DNA of 64,000 nucleotides from Cyrtodaria siliqua (lineage: Eukaryota; Mollusca; Bivalvia; Adapedonta; Hiatellidae), in assembly GCA_037043455.1 (NCBI GenBank), contig JAWPHD010008240.1:53651-117650 (forward strand). The letters are read 5' to 3'. A model generated the notes under the pieces. The model did not search any database and had not been told where the DNA came from. It saw only the letters and a program-made list of their open reading frames with translations. Shown here one piece after another: positions 43,336 through 54,304 of the stretch. Position numbers and translations under genes: made by a program. Every line of letters starts with the position of its first letter. Position 1 is the stretch's first letter.

Positions 43336-43752
43336 TCTCTTGTTGCTCTGGATTCTGCCAAGTCATTGAGTACCTTCTTTGTGGCTTTCTAGGCTATTGT
43401 TTTTTGTATTTATATATACACGAGCATCTTTGTGTTTTACTTATATTGCCCATTATTATTGCTGCCTACTACTTCATGGCGGGGATTTCTTTATTTACAC
43501 GGTCCCGTTTTATTGGAATGACAGTAGGGTAAGTGTGAGGTTTGGTGCACCCTAGAACCTGGTTTAAACCCCCAACGGACTTTTTTTGCCACTGGCCTTT
43601 CCAAGGCGGTAGCCATATTGTCAACCCTTTTGTGTGTGTGATATATTATGCGGCTTTTTATTCATCTTTAAAGTTGTTCTTTGTTTCCGTGTGTGTTTAT
43701 GGTTGACTGTCGTCCTTGAATGCTACTTTTCCTGTTCGATTTTTATATCTAT
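43336..43752 (+). mobile_element. 3' region of the RT-A element
   Basis: Follows the coding relic directly. Landmarks: TCTGCCAAGTCATTGAGTAC, ATGGCGGGGATTTCTTTATT, CACCCTAGAACCTGGTTTAA, CCTTTCCAAGGCGGTAGCC, ATTGTCAACCCTTTTGTG, GTTGACTGTCGTCCTTGAAT, CCTGTTCGATTTTTATA. At least a dozen truncated copies in the window begin at varied points inside this segment and share its right end. Confidence 0.8.
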
Positions 43753-44505
43753 ATTAGCTCTGGGAGGTATCCATTTCGTAATTTAAATAGCACGTTCAAA
43801 ACACATTTTCAGAGGGATTTCTTTGCCTATATTGACAAAGAAACGCTAACAAGCTTATTTGTTTATTATGTCTCCCCCTCCAAAGGATGGCGACATATTA
43901 TTTTGCCTGACCCTATAAACAGTCGTGTAGGTTGAGACATAATGTTTTTGTTTTTCTACAAAAAACAATACTGACGTAGTTGGTTTTGAATTGATGTATA
44001 CTTAGTCAGTAAGAGTGGAAGTTTGTTTTATTTCGTGTTTATTTTATTGTGTTTTTATTTCTAATTTAAATGTCTCCAAGATCGAATGTAGTGTTATGTA
44101 CATGTTAGAAATTTTCCACATTCCCTTTAAATCTGGTGACTGATAAAATTAATGTATTGAAAGAAGTAAAATCTGAATTATGCGAAATCCAAACTTAATA
44201 CCAAACTTGCGTTTTTAATGGCGTTAAGTATATATTTAACCAAGTTATGCTGTTTATATTGACGAAGGAATACATATAGTATATTTCAAGTCGGGAATCA
44301 CGCTTATATTGTCATTTTGACAGTTTATGTGTTTCTTATGTATTTTCTAAAGTTCAGATAGATATATTATTTGCTTTGTTTGGACGCTGCTGAGAGACAA
44401 ATGGCAACCTGTGTTATGCAATTCATATCAAGTTTACGAATCAGTAGTGTTACTTTAACTGGTCCTTTGGGATCAACTTGCCCAGTATAGGTGGCTTTGA
44501 AGTAG
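43753..44505. other. No gene recognised
   Basis: The 71-codon open stretch at 43720-43935 begins inside the RT-A 3' end and is not supported. The rest is AT-rich and unassigned. Confidence 0.45.
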
Positions 44506-44507
44506 TT

Positions 44508-44640
44508 AGGGGCGTGAGAGGTGTTGCTTCTTACATTATATGTCATGAACAGACTCAATCAAACCGAGTCTACTACTGTATTCTCTGGATTGTGTTTGTT
44601 GTTTCCAAAGGATTTCCATTATCAGCATTTATTTTTCGAA
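44508..44640 (+). repeat. Dispersed repeat family C, copy 3
   Basis: GGGGCGTGAGAGGTGTTGC, TCATGAACAGACTCAATC, ACCGAGTCTACTACTGTATT, TTTCCAAAGGATTTCC. Confidence 0.65.
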
Positions 44641-44784
44641 CATTTGGCTATGGTAAAACGACCAGACATGGCTTTGCCTATTTAACAACATTGTAATTCC
44701 TGAATACTTGTGTGAGTACTATATTTTAAAACAAAAGTGTGGTTGTCATTTTGAGAGTTTATATAAACTGTGTGAAATAAAACA

Positions 44785-44985
44785 ATAACATCGTACCATC
44801 GCGTATCGACTTGTAAACGCTATTGTACGATGTCACGATGGCGATGGTACGATATCAAGATGGCGATGGTACGTTAGCGATGATTGGATGGAATGTTTAT
44901 TGCGTTATCGACATCGTACCATCGTAACATCGTACAGTTGCCATCGTACCACCATCATCCTACCTTCGCGTTGATGTAACTCTCG
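44785..44985. repeat. Foldback built from GATGGTACGAT-type words, second example
   Basis: CACGATGGCGATGGTACGAT and AAGATGGCGATGGTACG on the left face ACATCGTACCATCGTAACAT and GCCATCGTACCACC on the right. Same vocabulary as 16650-16795. Confidence 0.7.
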
Positions 44986-45474
44986 ATCAACAGGAACACC
45001 GTAGTTAATCCATGTAACCATATTTTATTTTATTTCAATTTTCGAATATAAGCGCACAGTTACTGCCCTATAAGTATTCTTTCTTAATCTTTGTTCACAT
45101 CAATAGTGTTGAATGTACTATATGGTTGACATTGCTCATGCCTAAAACACTTATTCACTAGACCATATCCAATCGATTTTGGATTTTGTTTTAAAGATGG
45201 TCCACCAATAGTACTTAAAAGTTTGCTATCAATTGCTTAACCCGAATTTCTAGTTTATTTATTCTACATATCTTAGACACCAGTATCCATTTGCATAAAT
45301 GGGTAGACGAGAATAAATGAAGAAATATTCCATTATAAAATGATAGGTTTCTACTTTAAACCATGTTAACTGATGGATGGGTTGTTGATATATATATTGA
45401 ACAGGGTTTCTTAAAAGCTTTCAGAAGACATACTGGCGGTCATTTTATGAGTAAATTATATAACATTAATGCTA

Positions 45475-45795
45475 GTTAGTCTACAATAGATTTTAAATTG
45501 TATCCAGTAGTAATCATATTGGACCTTTGGCACTGTGTTCTATACGTAATTGATTTAGGTCGACAAAAAAAACATACTTGTAAGTTAGTCTACAACAGAT
45601 TTTAAAGTGTTGCACTGTATCCAGTAGTAATCATATTGGACCTTTGGCACTGTGTTCTATACGTAATTGATTTAGGTCGACAAAAAAAACATACTTGTAA
45701 GTTAGTCTACAATAGATTTTAAAGTGTATCCAGTAGTAATCATATTGGACTTTTGGCACTGTATTCTATACGTAATTGAATTAGGTCGACGAAAT
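45475..45795. repeat. About 110-bp tandem repeat, 3 copies
   Basis: Copies start at GTTAGTCTACAA at 45475, 45584 and 45701. Each holds CCAGTAGTAATCATATTGGA and ATACGTAATTGATTTAGGTC. The middle copy has an extra TTGCACTG. Confidence 0.95.
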
Positions 45796-45944
45796 AACAC
45801 ACAACGATTGTGAAAGATTATATTTAATTCGCAGTATTTTCTAGTATGTGTGTACAAAAGTGAAATTGAACAGATAAAATATTTTCATAACAAGAAAAAC
45901 AATGTCTTTTAATTTTCTGCGTATCAAATACAGATATAAAATCA

Positions 45945-46165
45945 AAGTCAGGACCTGTAGCACCCACAGAACTCAATCAAAACACGCGTCACTGAATGAA
46001 ATCAAAACACGTGAAACTGAAATCAAAACACGTGTCACTGAAATCAAAACACACGTCACTGAAATGCGTCACTGAAATCAAAACACGCATCACTGAAATC
46101 AAAACAAATCAAAATAAATCAAAACACGCGAAATTGAAATCAAAACACGTGTCACTGAAATGTAT
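45945..46165 (-). mobile_element. RT-A 3' end copy expanded into a 21-bp array
   Basis: It starts with AAAGTCAGGACCTGTAGCA and CCCACAGAACTCAATC, a diverged reverse match to the RT-A terminus, and then expands the CAAAACACGCGTCACTGAA part about eight times. The unexpanded segment is seen at 28035-28055. Confidence 0.65.
45975..46160. repeat. 21-bp minisatellite GAAATCAAAACACGTGTCAC
   Basis: Eight or so units of about 21 bases, some shortened, with ACGCG, ACGTG or ACACG variants. Confidence 0.9.
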
Positions 46166-46169
46166 TTAT

Positions 46170-46598
46170 TGTCTCACTTGCTAACGTTTGGACCAGCATA
46201 AACGTCTCACAACACAGTTAATTTTACATAGCTCTGCATATGTAGCAGGACCCCTCTGGACCACTTTAGAACTTAATGAATTTTCTTAAAAACATTTTCT
46301 TTGTGAAACTTGATGTCTGTTGCGCGTAATATCCATCAAAAAACACGGGGTTGACCAATTTGCTTTTTTTTTTAATATCAATAGTTTGAAGAGACCCTCT
46401 TGAATTTGTCCATTTCACTGACATTTTCAATTATTATACCTCACTCAAAATTCTCTATGTAATTTCCCCATTCCCGATCAGTCAACAACTGGTAATGTTT
46501 CATGGTAATGTTTCATGGCAAAAAAAAAAAAAAAATTTGTTTCAAGTTCTTTATTGTTGTTAATAAAAAATAATTGCTGATTAAATGAATTTTGATGT
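46170..46598. other. No gene recognised; poly(A) run near 46520
   Basis: Direct duplication GGTAATGTTTCATGG near 46492-46518, followed by about 15 A. No host gene signal. Confidence 0.5.
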
Positions 46599-46765
46599 TT
46601 GGTATAATAAAATAAATATCACATCCCATGGAGGGTGATAGAACATATTGTCAACCCTCGATGTGGTAATGTCCACCTCGGCTAAAGCCTCGGTGGACAT
46701 TACCAATCTCGGGTTGACAATATGTTCTATCACCCTCCATGGGATGTGATATTTATATAATGTAT
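46599..46765. repeat. Foldback element (FB6), copy 2
   Basis: Arms of about 75 bases with ATCCCATGGAGGGTGATAGA and ACATATTGTCAACCCTCG, meeting at CGGCTAAAGCCTCGG. The outer sequence GGTATAATAAAATAAATAT is shared with 31328-31346, but the arm sequence differs in many places. Confidence 0.85.
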
Positions 46766-46869
46766 CACTACCCAGTATTAGATTCTCAGATCTGGGCTCA
46801 GAAACATTCAGGCATATCATAACCTGTATGAAATCATGAACTTGTCCCATTCATGTCACCTGCAACAAA

Positions 46870-47765
46870 AAAAAAAGAAAATATTTTAAGAAATAAACAA
46901 GAACCGAATAACACAGATATTTTTTTTTAAGCTCAAGAAAGTTCCTACCGTGCCTACCGTGACTGGCAAGGGAAATAACTGTTTAGTGAGACCTTGAAAT
47001 CCAAACGAGCATTTTACACGGTACAAAAATAGCAACCACACGTGCTAATTATACTTGCATTGGTTATTCGGGGAACGTGTAATATGTGTGCAATTGGATC
47101 AAACATGGATAAAGACACCACTCCTCCCACGTTCATGTCGCAACAGCTGACATAAGTACCAAGGTATTCAGCTCACAGCAATGAACTAGCGGGTCTTCGC
47201 ACAAATTAATGCTCGTTTAATGAAACAACAGGTAATAATTCTTCAGTGGAGACAGCTGTTATGTATTTACATTTCTTACAAATGAATGATATAAGAGCAA
47301 GATAACTGCAGTCTTACGTGAACGAGTTCTTTACATCATTTTACATACTAGTATATGATTAAACATACCCTTTTTTTAAAAGTGGCTTACATAAATATAA
47401 GTGCATGCAGTTTGTTTGAATATCTATATTATTAATGTCCCTATATACCTTATAGTTTAAGAATCAGTACTGAATTACGTAATTAGAATCATCTACATAT
47501 CTATTGTTCCTATAGACTCAACACAAGGCACGTTGAACGCTGTATTGTCCGCAGGCTACACACGTTCAAACGGATCTGTTTAGTCTTTCTTGCATACCGG
47601 ATTAGGTTATTCGCGTTTTACATGGGTGATGGAAAGTCTGATCTTACACATGGGGGAAGATGAAAGTCACACGCTGATATCAACAATGACAGTTGCATAA
47701 CGTTATTGAGTAATTAAACATGCAACAACTTTAGTAGTTGGCGACGTCAACGCGCGGAATATAAA
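46870..47765. other. No gene recognised
   Basis: TCTTGCATACCGGAT near 47587 is shared with the FB9 spacer. Nothing else was identified. Confidence 0.45.
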
Positions 47766-47769
47766 TGGT

Positions 47770-47912
47770 AGGCAAGAAAAAGAATCAATCATGGGTATCC
47801 GGTTCTGATAGAAAAACTCCAACCCTTGGTATACTTGATAAACGATTAAAAACAATTATACCTTGTGTTGGAATTCCCGATCTTCACCGATACCCATGAA
47901 ATATTCTTCTTA
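47770..47912. repeat. FB9-type foldback, isolated diverged copy
   Basis: ATCATGGGTATCCGGTTCTG on the left and CTTCACCGATACCCATGA on the right, with TCCAACCCTTGGTATA against TATACCTTGTGTTGGA inside. Closest to the 41226 form. It lacks the GAGGCTCTGCCGAG centre. Confidence 0.7.
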
Positions 47913-48034
47913 TTCTATGCACACTATATGTTGATTACATTATACTATTGTTTTAATTTTCTCCATATATACAGACACTCGGTACTATATAAAACGTATC
48001 TAAAACAACCAAAGTGATAGCATAAATGAGAACA

Positions 48035-48090
48035 TGTCCTATAGAAACCACAGCACCGAAACTTAATGGCACCATTTTAGTAATGTTAGA
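48035..48090 (-). mobile_element. Short RT-B 3' end copy
   Basis: GTCCTATAGAAACCACAGCA and CCGAAACTTAATGGCACC match the RT-B terminus in reverse, then similarity stops. Confidence 0.65.
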
Positions 48091-48094
48091 TTGA

Positions 48095-49015
48095 CCTATT
48101 TAAGTTACATGAGCTTACAAGAGTATTGTATGCACATGTTATATTTTCCGTATAACATCAAAATCCCCGCGGCATTATGGTCAACATATTCGTTTTTCGT
48201 CAAAATAATTAATGCACCCTCAATGAGTGTTAAGTTTGGCATTTAGTAAGTTTTTGTTGGTGAAAGAAAATGTAATAAATAAACCACTTTTTATCTCCTA
48301 GGTTTGATTATAAGGAAATTTCTTCACTCAGTGTTTTGTATGTTTTGTTCATTCACTCACTCAATCATTAAAATACCCAAACGCATACTATCTCGTGAAA
48401 GATTGCCCTATAATCGAAACCAGCAATTAAATATTTTCTGTCTATTATATACATCTTTACGGTGGTTGTGACATTATGATGGGAATGATCAAAAGGATGC
48501 TTGGCTTATTGGCGGCTTTTTATAAATTTAATGAACGAGTGAGTTTTTCTTTTTAAGCGGGGTCCTTAGCAGTTTATTACCAACAAATACGAGAGATATA
48601 TGACAAAAGCACATTTTTATTAATGTTTACATAATTTGTTTAATTAATAGCATTTTTTAACAACTTTAATATCTGAACCGCTGTATATAAATATATATAT
48701 ATATATATCACCAATAAATACTACTTACATTATGTAACGCCTATTTACTATAGTACCCAAATACACTGACCTATTTTAACCTTTTTCTGATTATGAGATC
48801 CTGAACAAAAGAATTCAGTTATTTAGCCATGCAATACGCTGTTGTCTTCAAATGTTTTATTATTTGACATTAACTGTGAAGAGAACTGTAAATCTAGTTA
48901 AATGTTGTACAAAAAATTATATAATTTACTGAAAGTATTCAAAAAAGTGCACCACAAGTAGGTAATTATAAGTATTTTGTTGTTTGTGTAGCATCTGCAG
49001 CCTATTCATTATATA
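48095..49015. other. No gene recognised; (AT)n near 48685-48710
   Basis: AT-rich with a dinucleotide run. No element was recognised. Confidence 0.5.
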
Positions 49016-49019
49016 ATAA

Positions 49020-49300
49020 AGGAAAAAAGAAACTCGGGAGTTCCCGCTATATAATTTATATACTGCACAATAAATGTCACGTAATATTCCAGATAAATCC
49101 CAAGATGTTTTGTAAAAACAAAAGGTGAAGTAACAAAACTTTGCTGATGTAGACTTTTAATCACAGTACACTTTGTAAAATGTTGATATGCCGCTTGCAA
49201 AATATCGAGCCATTTCAATATTGTATTTAATGTAAAGAGATTGCAATATGTTACATTCTAAGTTAGCTCACGTGCTTGAGCCAAACTCGTATACTTTCAA
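49020..49300 (-). mobile_element. Family D element, third copy, one end only
   Basis: AACTCGGGAGTTCCCGCTAT, GATAAATCCCAAGATGTTTT, AAAATATCGAGCCATTTCAA and CACGTGCTTGAGCC match internal and terminal parts of 20671-21155 in reverse. Confidence 0.6.
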
Positions 49301-49304
49301 TAAT

Positions 49305-51435
49305 AAAGTTGTGAAGGGATAATATTTGGTGCAGTATAAAACTCTATAAAAAAAATATATATCGGTTATTACAAAAGGTAATGGTTTTATTATGAGTTTT
49401 ATAACAAATAGTTAATATTGGAATTGAAGATAATTGGAGACAAAACAAACAAACGAACAAATGATATAATTCGGGAGAATGAACAAGTATTAAACAGTAC
49501 AGTACACTTGGTTCTTTTTCAACATTTACAATATAAGTTGATTGTCTCTACGCTAATGTGACATTTGGTCCGTTTATGGCGTGATGATTGAGGTAGACGG
49601 TCGTGTTTTTTTATGAAATTGACAACATGTGCAATAAACGGTCAAATGTTCCTGATAAACTGACCACACACGTGCTGAATAGTAATCATATCCACTCTTG
49701 GCGATGTTCGCTCATTATCCCAGACAGCAGTCTGTGAATTCGGTGGTGTTATTCTTTCTAGTTCCGCCCAAGAGGAAGGAACTAAAGATGGTTAAGTGTC
49801 GGTTGATGCCAACGAAACATAAATATAATGTTATATGTTGACCGTATCTCGATGTAGTCTGGATGTACACCGAGGATAATGATTGTAATATATTTTCAAA
49901 ATCAAATAGCGCATTTCACGATTACTTCGGAAATCTCCGTACAATGTTCGTTATTCAGTCACATGACTTCAAGAACTAATCAGATTCTTGTAGTCACAGA
50001 AATATCAACAATCACAAAAAAAACAGTTTCAGTGTTTATATATTGAGTTAAAATATATGTATCCGATCACTAAATACCACAGTTTTAGTGATAACCACTC
50101 TTGAAACAAGGCTGCAAGAACAAGTTTTGAACAGTTTACATTAGAGCATGTGCGCGTAAGTTGGAGCCGGTGTTACGATAGAAATATTCGTGGCGACAAT
50201 CCTGACAATATTGAATTGTATCAACACACAAGCTTTAATTGTGTCAACACACAAGCTTTAATTGTATCAACACACAAACTTTAATTTACGTTTTTTCACA
50301 GTACCAAACACATTAATAACATATATATGTCATGCGTTAAAATTGTAGTCTGACATTTAATAACATTTTTGTATTGTTTTTAATTTTAATGTCACATTGG
50401 GCACCGCTACAATGAATATTTAATGTACCTACCATCGTTTGATTGGTCGACCTATTTGGCTATTCGGAACTCGATATCATCCATGATCGTTCGGCAAATG
50501 TCGGGATGAAATGGGCTATATCATAAAGCTTTTAATATAGTTTCAAAATCTAATAGCGCGTACCTAATTATACACCTTCAGGCGCTGTCCTGTGTTTATC
50601 TAGGCTCTCCATACTTTATTTTTATTTTATCGACATGGTACATCAGGAGATAGTGCTTGTTTATCCACTGATCATACCACATTTGGTCCATGTATTTGGA
50701 TATTATATATTCTGCTTGATACCGCTTATTCACTTAGCAAATATGTCAGTATGTTTAACACTAGACTTCTTGCTAGCGCATGCATACTTAATACTCTACA
50801 TTATACAATTAGAAGCTTTTGGCAAATAAATATTATTGTTTTAAAGCCAGAACAACAAATAGAATCATCCGGTTTGAACTTGCTGACGAGAATAAAATAA
50901 TCCCCGCGAAAGCTATACTCTGACATATAGGTATTATGGTTTACCAGAGACGATCATGTATATATGAATATCTAAAAAAAAAAGCTAGAAACCCTTCAAG
51001 TATAAACTCAAGGACATCAGAAGCCAGGACAACAAAAGACGGGCTTGAGGATGAACATCAAAAGTAATCGTTCTTTTTAAGGATATAGGTATATGGCATC
51101 GATTAGTCACCAATATATCGGATCGTCGCACAAACAAAGAGGAAGGCGTATTGTGTCGGATTGTAAAAGGGTCAACCACCTAACTTGCAGTGCGGCAAAT
51201 GATGTGGTGATAATTCCTTAACAGCCGTTATACATATTGTATTAACGTGATCACGATTTAGGATCTTACGAAGTTTGTAAAACACGTTACCATATAATCC
51301 TTGAAAAAATTACGTTGATGGTGATCTTGATGTATACACATTTAGAAACTTAATATTAAAGGCTACAATCTATACACAGCTTATTTGCTTCGTTTGATGT
51401 TTCAAATCGTAAAAAATAATGCAATACTGTCAACA
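49305..51435. other. No gene recognised; 23-bp triplicate at 50218-50285
   Basis: Three copies of TATCAACACACAAGCTTTAA in tandem at 50218-50285. Remaining open stretches (64 codons) show hydrophobic but unrecognised content. Confidence 0.5.
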
Positions 51436-51439
51436 AGTC

Positions 51440-51537
51440 TAGCTCCAAGTGGGATTCAAAGCCATGGCGGTGAGAGGCGAGAAAGTTAAAGGCGCAGTGT
51501 CTTTACTATCCCGGCCACGGAGACGCTTGACCACAAA
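51440..51537 (-). repeat. tRNA-like segment, probably a SINE head
   Basis: Read on the minus strand it has CTCCGTGGCCGGGATAGTAA, resembling a type II tRNA A-box region (TGGCCGAGTGG), and, about 55 bases on, GGCTTTGAATCCCACTTGG, resembling the B-box (GGTTCGAATCCCAC). Substitutions in both boxes and the spacing fit a tRNA Ser/Leu-derived SINE or tRNA pseudogene better than a working tRNA. Confidence 0.5.
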
Positions 51538-51865
51538 CATATTATTTATTAAAGGGACAAATAACATCGTGACAAAATATTACATATACAAACAATACAG
51601 TTAATATAGGCAATATTAAGTAAACAAATGAATACCCAGCCTAATGAGACTTATTAGTCACTATTGAAAAATATCAGTTGCATATTGATTTTACAACATC
51701 ATTTAATAGTTATAACAAAAGTAAACATGAAAAATATAGACACATTAATTTGTACGATTTTTAAGGCATTTATAATAAACCTGTCCCGTTTTTAATAGAA
51801 TCCTTTCATTTGTTAAAAGCACTTAATTTTGTCTGCTCGGCTAGCTGTGTCTTGGACCAGTTCAT

Positions 51866-52048
51866 TTAATGTATGCAATAGTTCAATTCGAAGAGGCACT
51901 TGTGCCTCTCGCAGTACAATAGAAAGTGATTTTCTGTTTCTACACACTGAGCCTGACCTTGTTTACATATTCTATCTTGTCTTGGAATTCTGTGGTATCG
52001 GCCTAATTCAATTTCTATTAGGCAATGAACATGCTCTAAATTGAGCAA
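51866..52048 (-). pseudogene. LINE C-terminal zinc-binding-like block
   Basis: Minus-strand translation has LGRYHRIPRQDRICKQGQAQ followed by ETENHFLLYCERH. The pattern C-x-C ... HFLL-x-C after GRY-x-x-IP is common at LINE C-termini. It belongs with the RT relic upstream on the same strand. Confidence 0.7.
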
Positions 52049-52619
52049 TCACAGAGCGTATGTGTTTCCTTAAATTTAAGCTGAACATAATTTTCGCGTT
52101 CCATATGTATCTTTAAAGAGTTTATAATTGCTCAATTTGGTTGAGAATTAAACATCATTGAGCCATTTTTCCTTATATATTGTCATCAGTTTTGCTTTAA
52201 CTTCGTGTATAAAGACGTATTTTTAAAATCTTTGTAGTGACATATTATCAAAGGCCGAAACACAGTTAATTTCTTTGAAAAAATCTTGTTTTTAATATCA
52301 TGCGACCAATTGTTTTTACATTTTTGAATAATCCCAAAGAAATATCTTTTTTGTAAGTCTGTTATTTATTCATAGATATCAGTCGTTTCCCATAAACGTA
52401 AAGCTGTTTAATTGTCTTCTATTTTAGGGCGGTATCCCAGCCATATCACCATGAATAGCGGGATTAGAAGTACATTTATGTACGCCGAGGAAAAATCGTT
52501 TAACTCTTATTGTGTAATGTGTCCTGGCTAAGAGTAACATTTATACCCCCAAACGCTTGAGGCATAATCCATAATTGGACAATTTTACAATCATATATCT
52601 TGGGAGTATGATGAATACA

Positions 52620-54182
52620 TTATATCACCTTATTATATAAATTTGAAACTAATGCCGAAAATGCCTCTGCCATGCAGATTCGCTCAAAACATTTTGCTGT
52701 TTCAGTAAAATCTAAAAATTCATTTAATATGACTACAAGGTATTTGTAGTTTTCACATATTTCAAGCTTAGTATTACCTATGTGAAATTCAAAAGCTGTC
52801 CTTAGGTTGGCTTTTTTGCGAAACTGTACTACTTTCGTTTTACTTATATTAACTACATTGATTTTTACAGCCACCAGGTGTTAAGAAATTTATCATTAAC
52901 TGTAAATTAAGTTCAGACGGAGCTATTAACACAATGTCGTCTGCAAAAAGAAGAATTCCTACTTTGATATCATTTCCTATTTCAACAACCAAGAACCAAA
53001 TGTTTAATTTCATACGCAAGATCATTGATAAAGATAGAGAAAAAGTGTCGGAGAAATTACGTCCCCTTGTTTTACACCTGAATGTATATCAAAAAAATCA
53101 GTGCAACTTCCATTTACATTAACTGCTGCTTTACATTCAATATATAGACCCTTTATGGCTTCTAATAAGTTACCAGAAACGCCTATATTGGCTAATTTTA
53201 TATACAAAATATCCCTATTTATCCGGTCAAACGCCTTCGCCATATCTACAAAACATGTAAAAGTATGCAAATTTTCGGATTTTCTGTTTCTAATAATGGA
53301 AGTCAAAGAAAACATATGATCTTCGCAAGATCTGTTCTGTCTGAAACCATTTTGTTCGTCGACTAATAAATCATTTGTTTCTAGATATTTTACTAACCGA
53401 ATATTTAAAACGTTTGTGTATAATTTACAAGACGTAGGTATTAAACTAATACCTCTGTAATTAGAAGGAATCCTTGGATCATTTTGTGCGTTTTTGGGGA
53501 TTGGTCTGATAACTGACCTTGACCAAACAGACGGAACACAGTGACTTGACATACATTCATTAAAAAATTTACATAAAAGATTAACAGACACATCGTTTTT
53601 AAATACTTCATATGGTAAACAATCTATTCCTACGGCTTTACCTGACTTGGCCAGAGAAATAACTTTTCTACACTCTGCAAGAGTTATCGGTACATTCAAT
53701 TCATCTTGATTATTTAAATTGATATTAACATCGGCTTCAAAGTCACTGGAGTTAACATTTTTTCTCGAGTCACCAGCATTATAAATTTCTGAAAAATCAT
53801 GTTGCCATCTATGTAACACCTCGTTTTTATCATTAATAATTTCCCCATTTTCAAGCTTTACTTCCATTGGTAATTTGTTATTTGTTTTATTTCTACCCAG
53901 AGTCTTCAATTTATTCCAAAATTCTTTTGGGTTTTTAGTTTCACTTTCCGCAATTCCAATTTTGACCTCGTCATTAAATAGCCTTTTTGCTTTTCTATAT
54001 TCCTTATCAAACGTTTTCCTTTTTATACGAAATTCTAAAAGTAACCTTGACTTTTCAGCTCGATAAGTGCATTTTAAATAACACTTTTCTGCTTTTCTAT
54101 ACTCATCAAATAATAAAGATAAATGCTCATGCAACATAAAAGGACTAGCATTCCTAGTCTCGACCTGCCAATACCGTAGCAT
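52620..54182 (-). pseudogene. LINE reverse transcriptase, frameshifted
   Basis: A 386-codon frame from ATG at 54182 down to 53022 carries SLAKSGKAVGIDCLPYEVFK, PIPKNAQNDPRIPSNYRGIS, EQNGFRQNRSC, CFVDMAKAFDRIN and SGVKQGDVISPTLF. A one-base shift then breaks the frame. The catalytic box is intact as codons in another frame: LLFADDIVLIAPSELNLQ, FADD at 52936-52947. The frame resumes at 52874-52620 with NISKTKVVQFRKKAN and NYKYLVVILNEFLDF. The missing GVT-type glycine (YLVVI) is a further lesion. The clade is uncertain; sequence blocks fit the broad L2/RTE/I group better than CR1. Confidence 0.85.
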
Positions 54183-54304
54183 GCATATGTCTTACTTTCA
54201 GATATCGGTCCGGGCAGATTTGGCAGATGTACACAATTGAATACCACCATTTTCTCATGCAATTGCATGTCTAACTGTAATTTACAGTTACCTATACACA
54301 TTCT

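Larger units (their letters stand above)
51780..54190 (-). mobile_element. Decayed LINE copy: RT core to C-terminus
   Basis: Contains the RT relic described next, then (still minus strand) DNMSLQRF- and FLWDYSK-type pieces around 52100-52420, then a C-terminal zinc-finger-like block LGRYHRIPRQDRICKQ with ETENHFLLYCERH at 51880-52010. No endonuclease was found beyond 54190, so it is 5' truncated. Confidence 0.75.
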
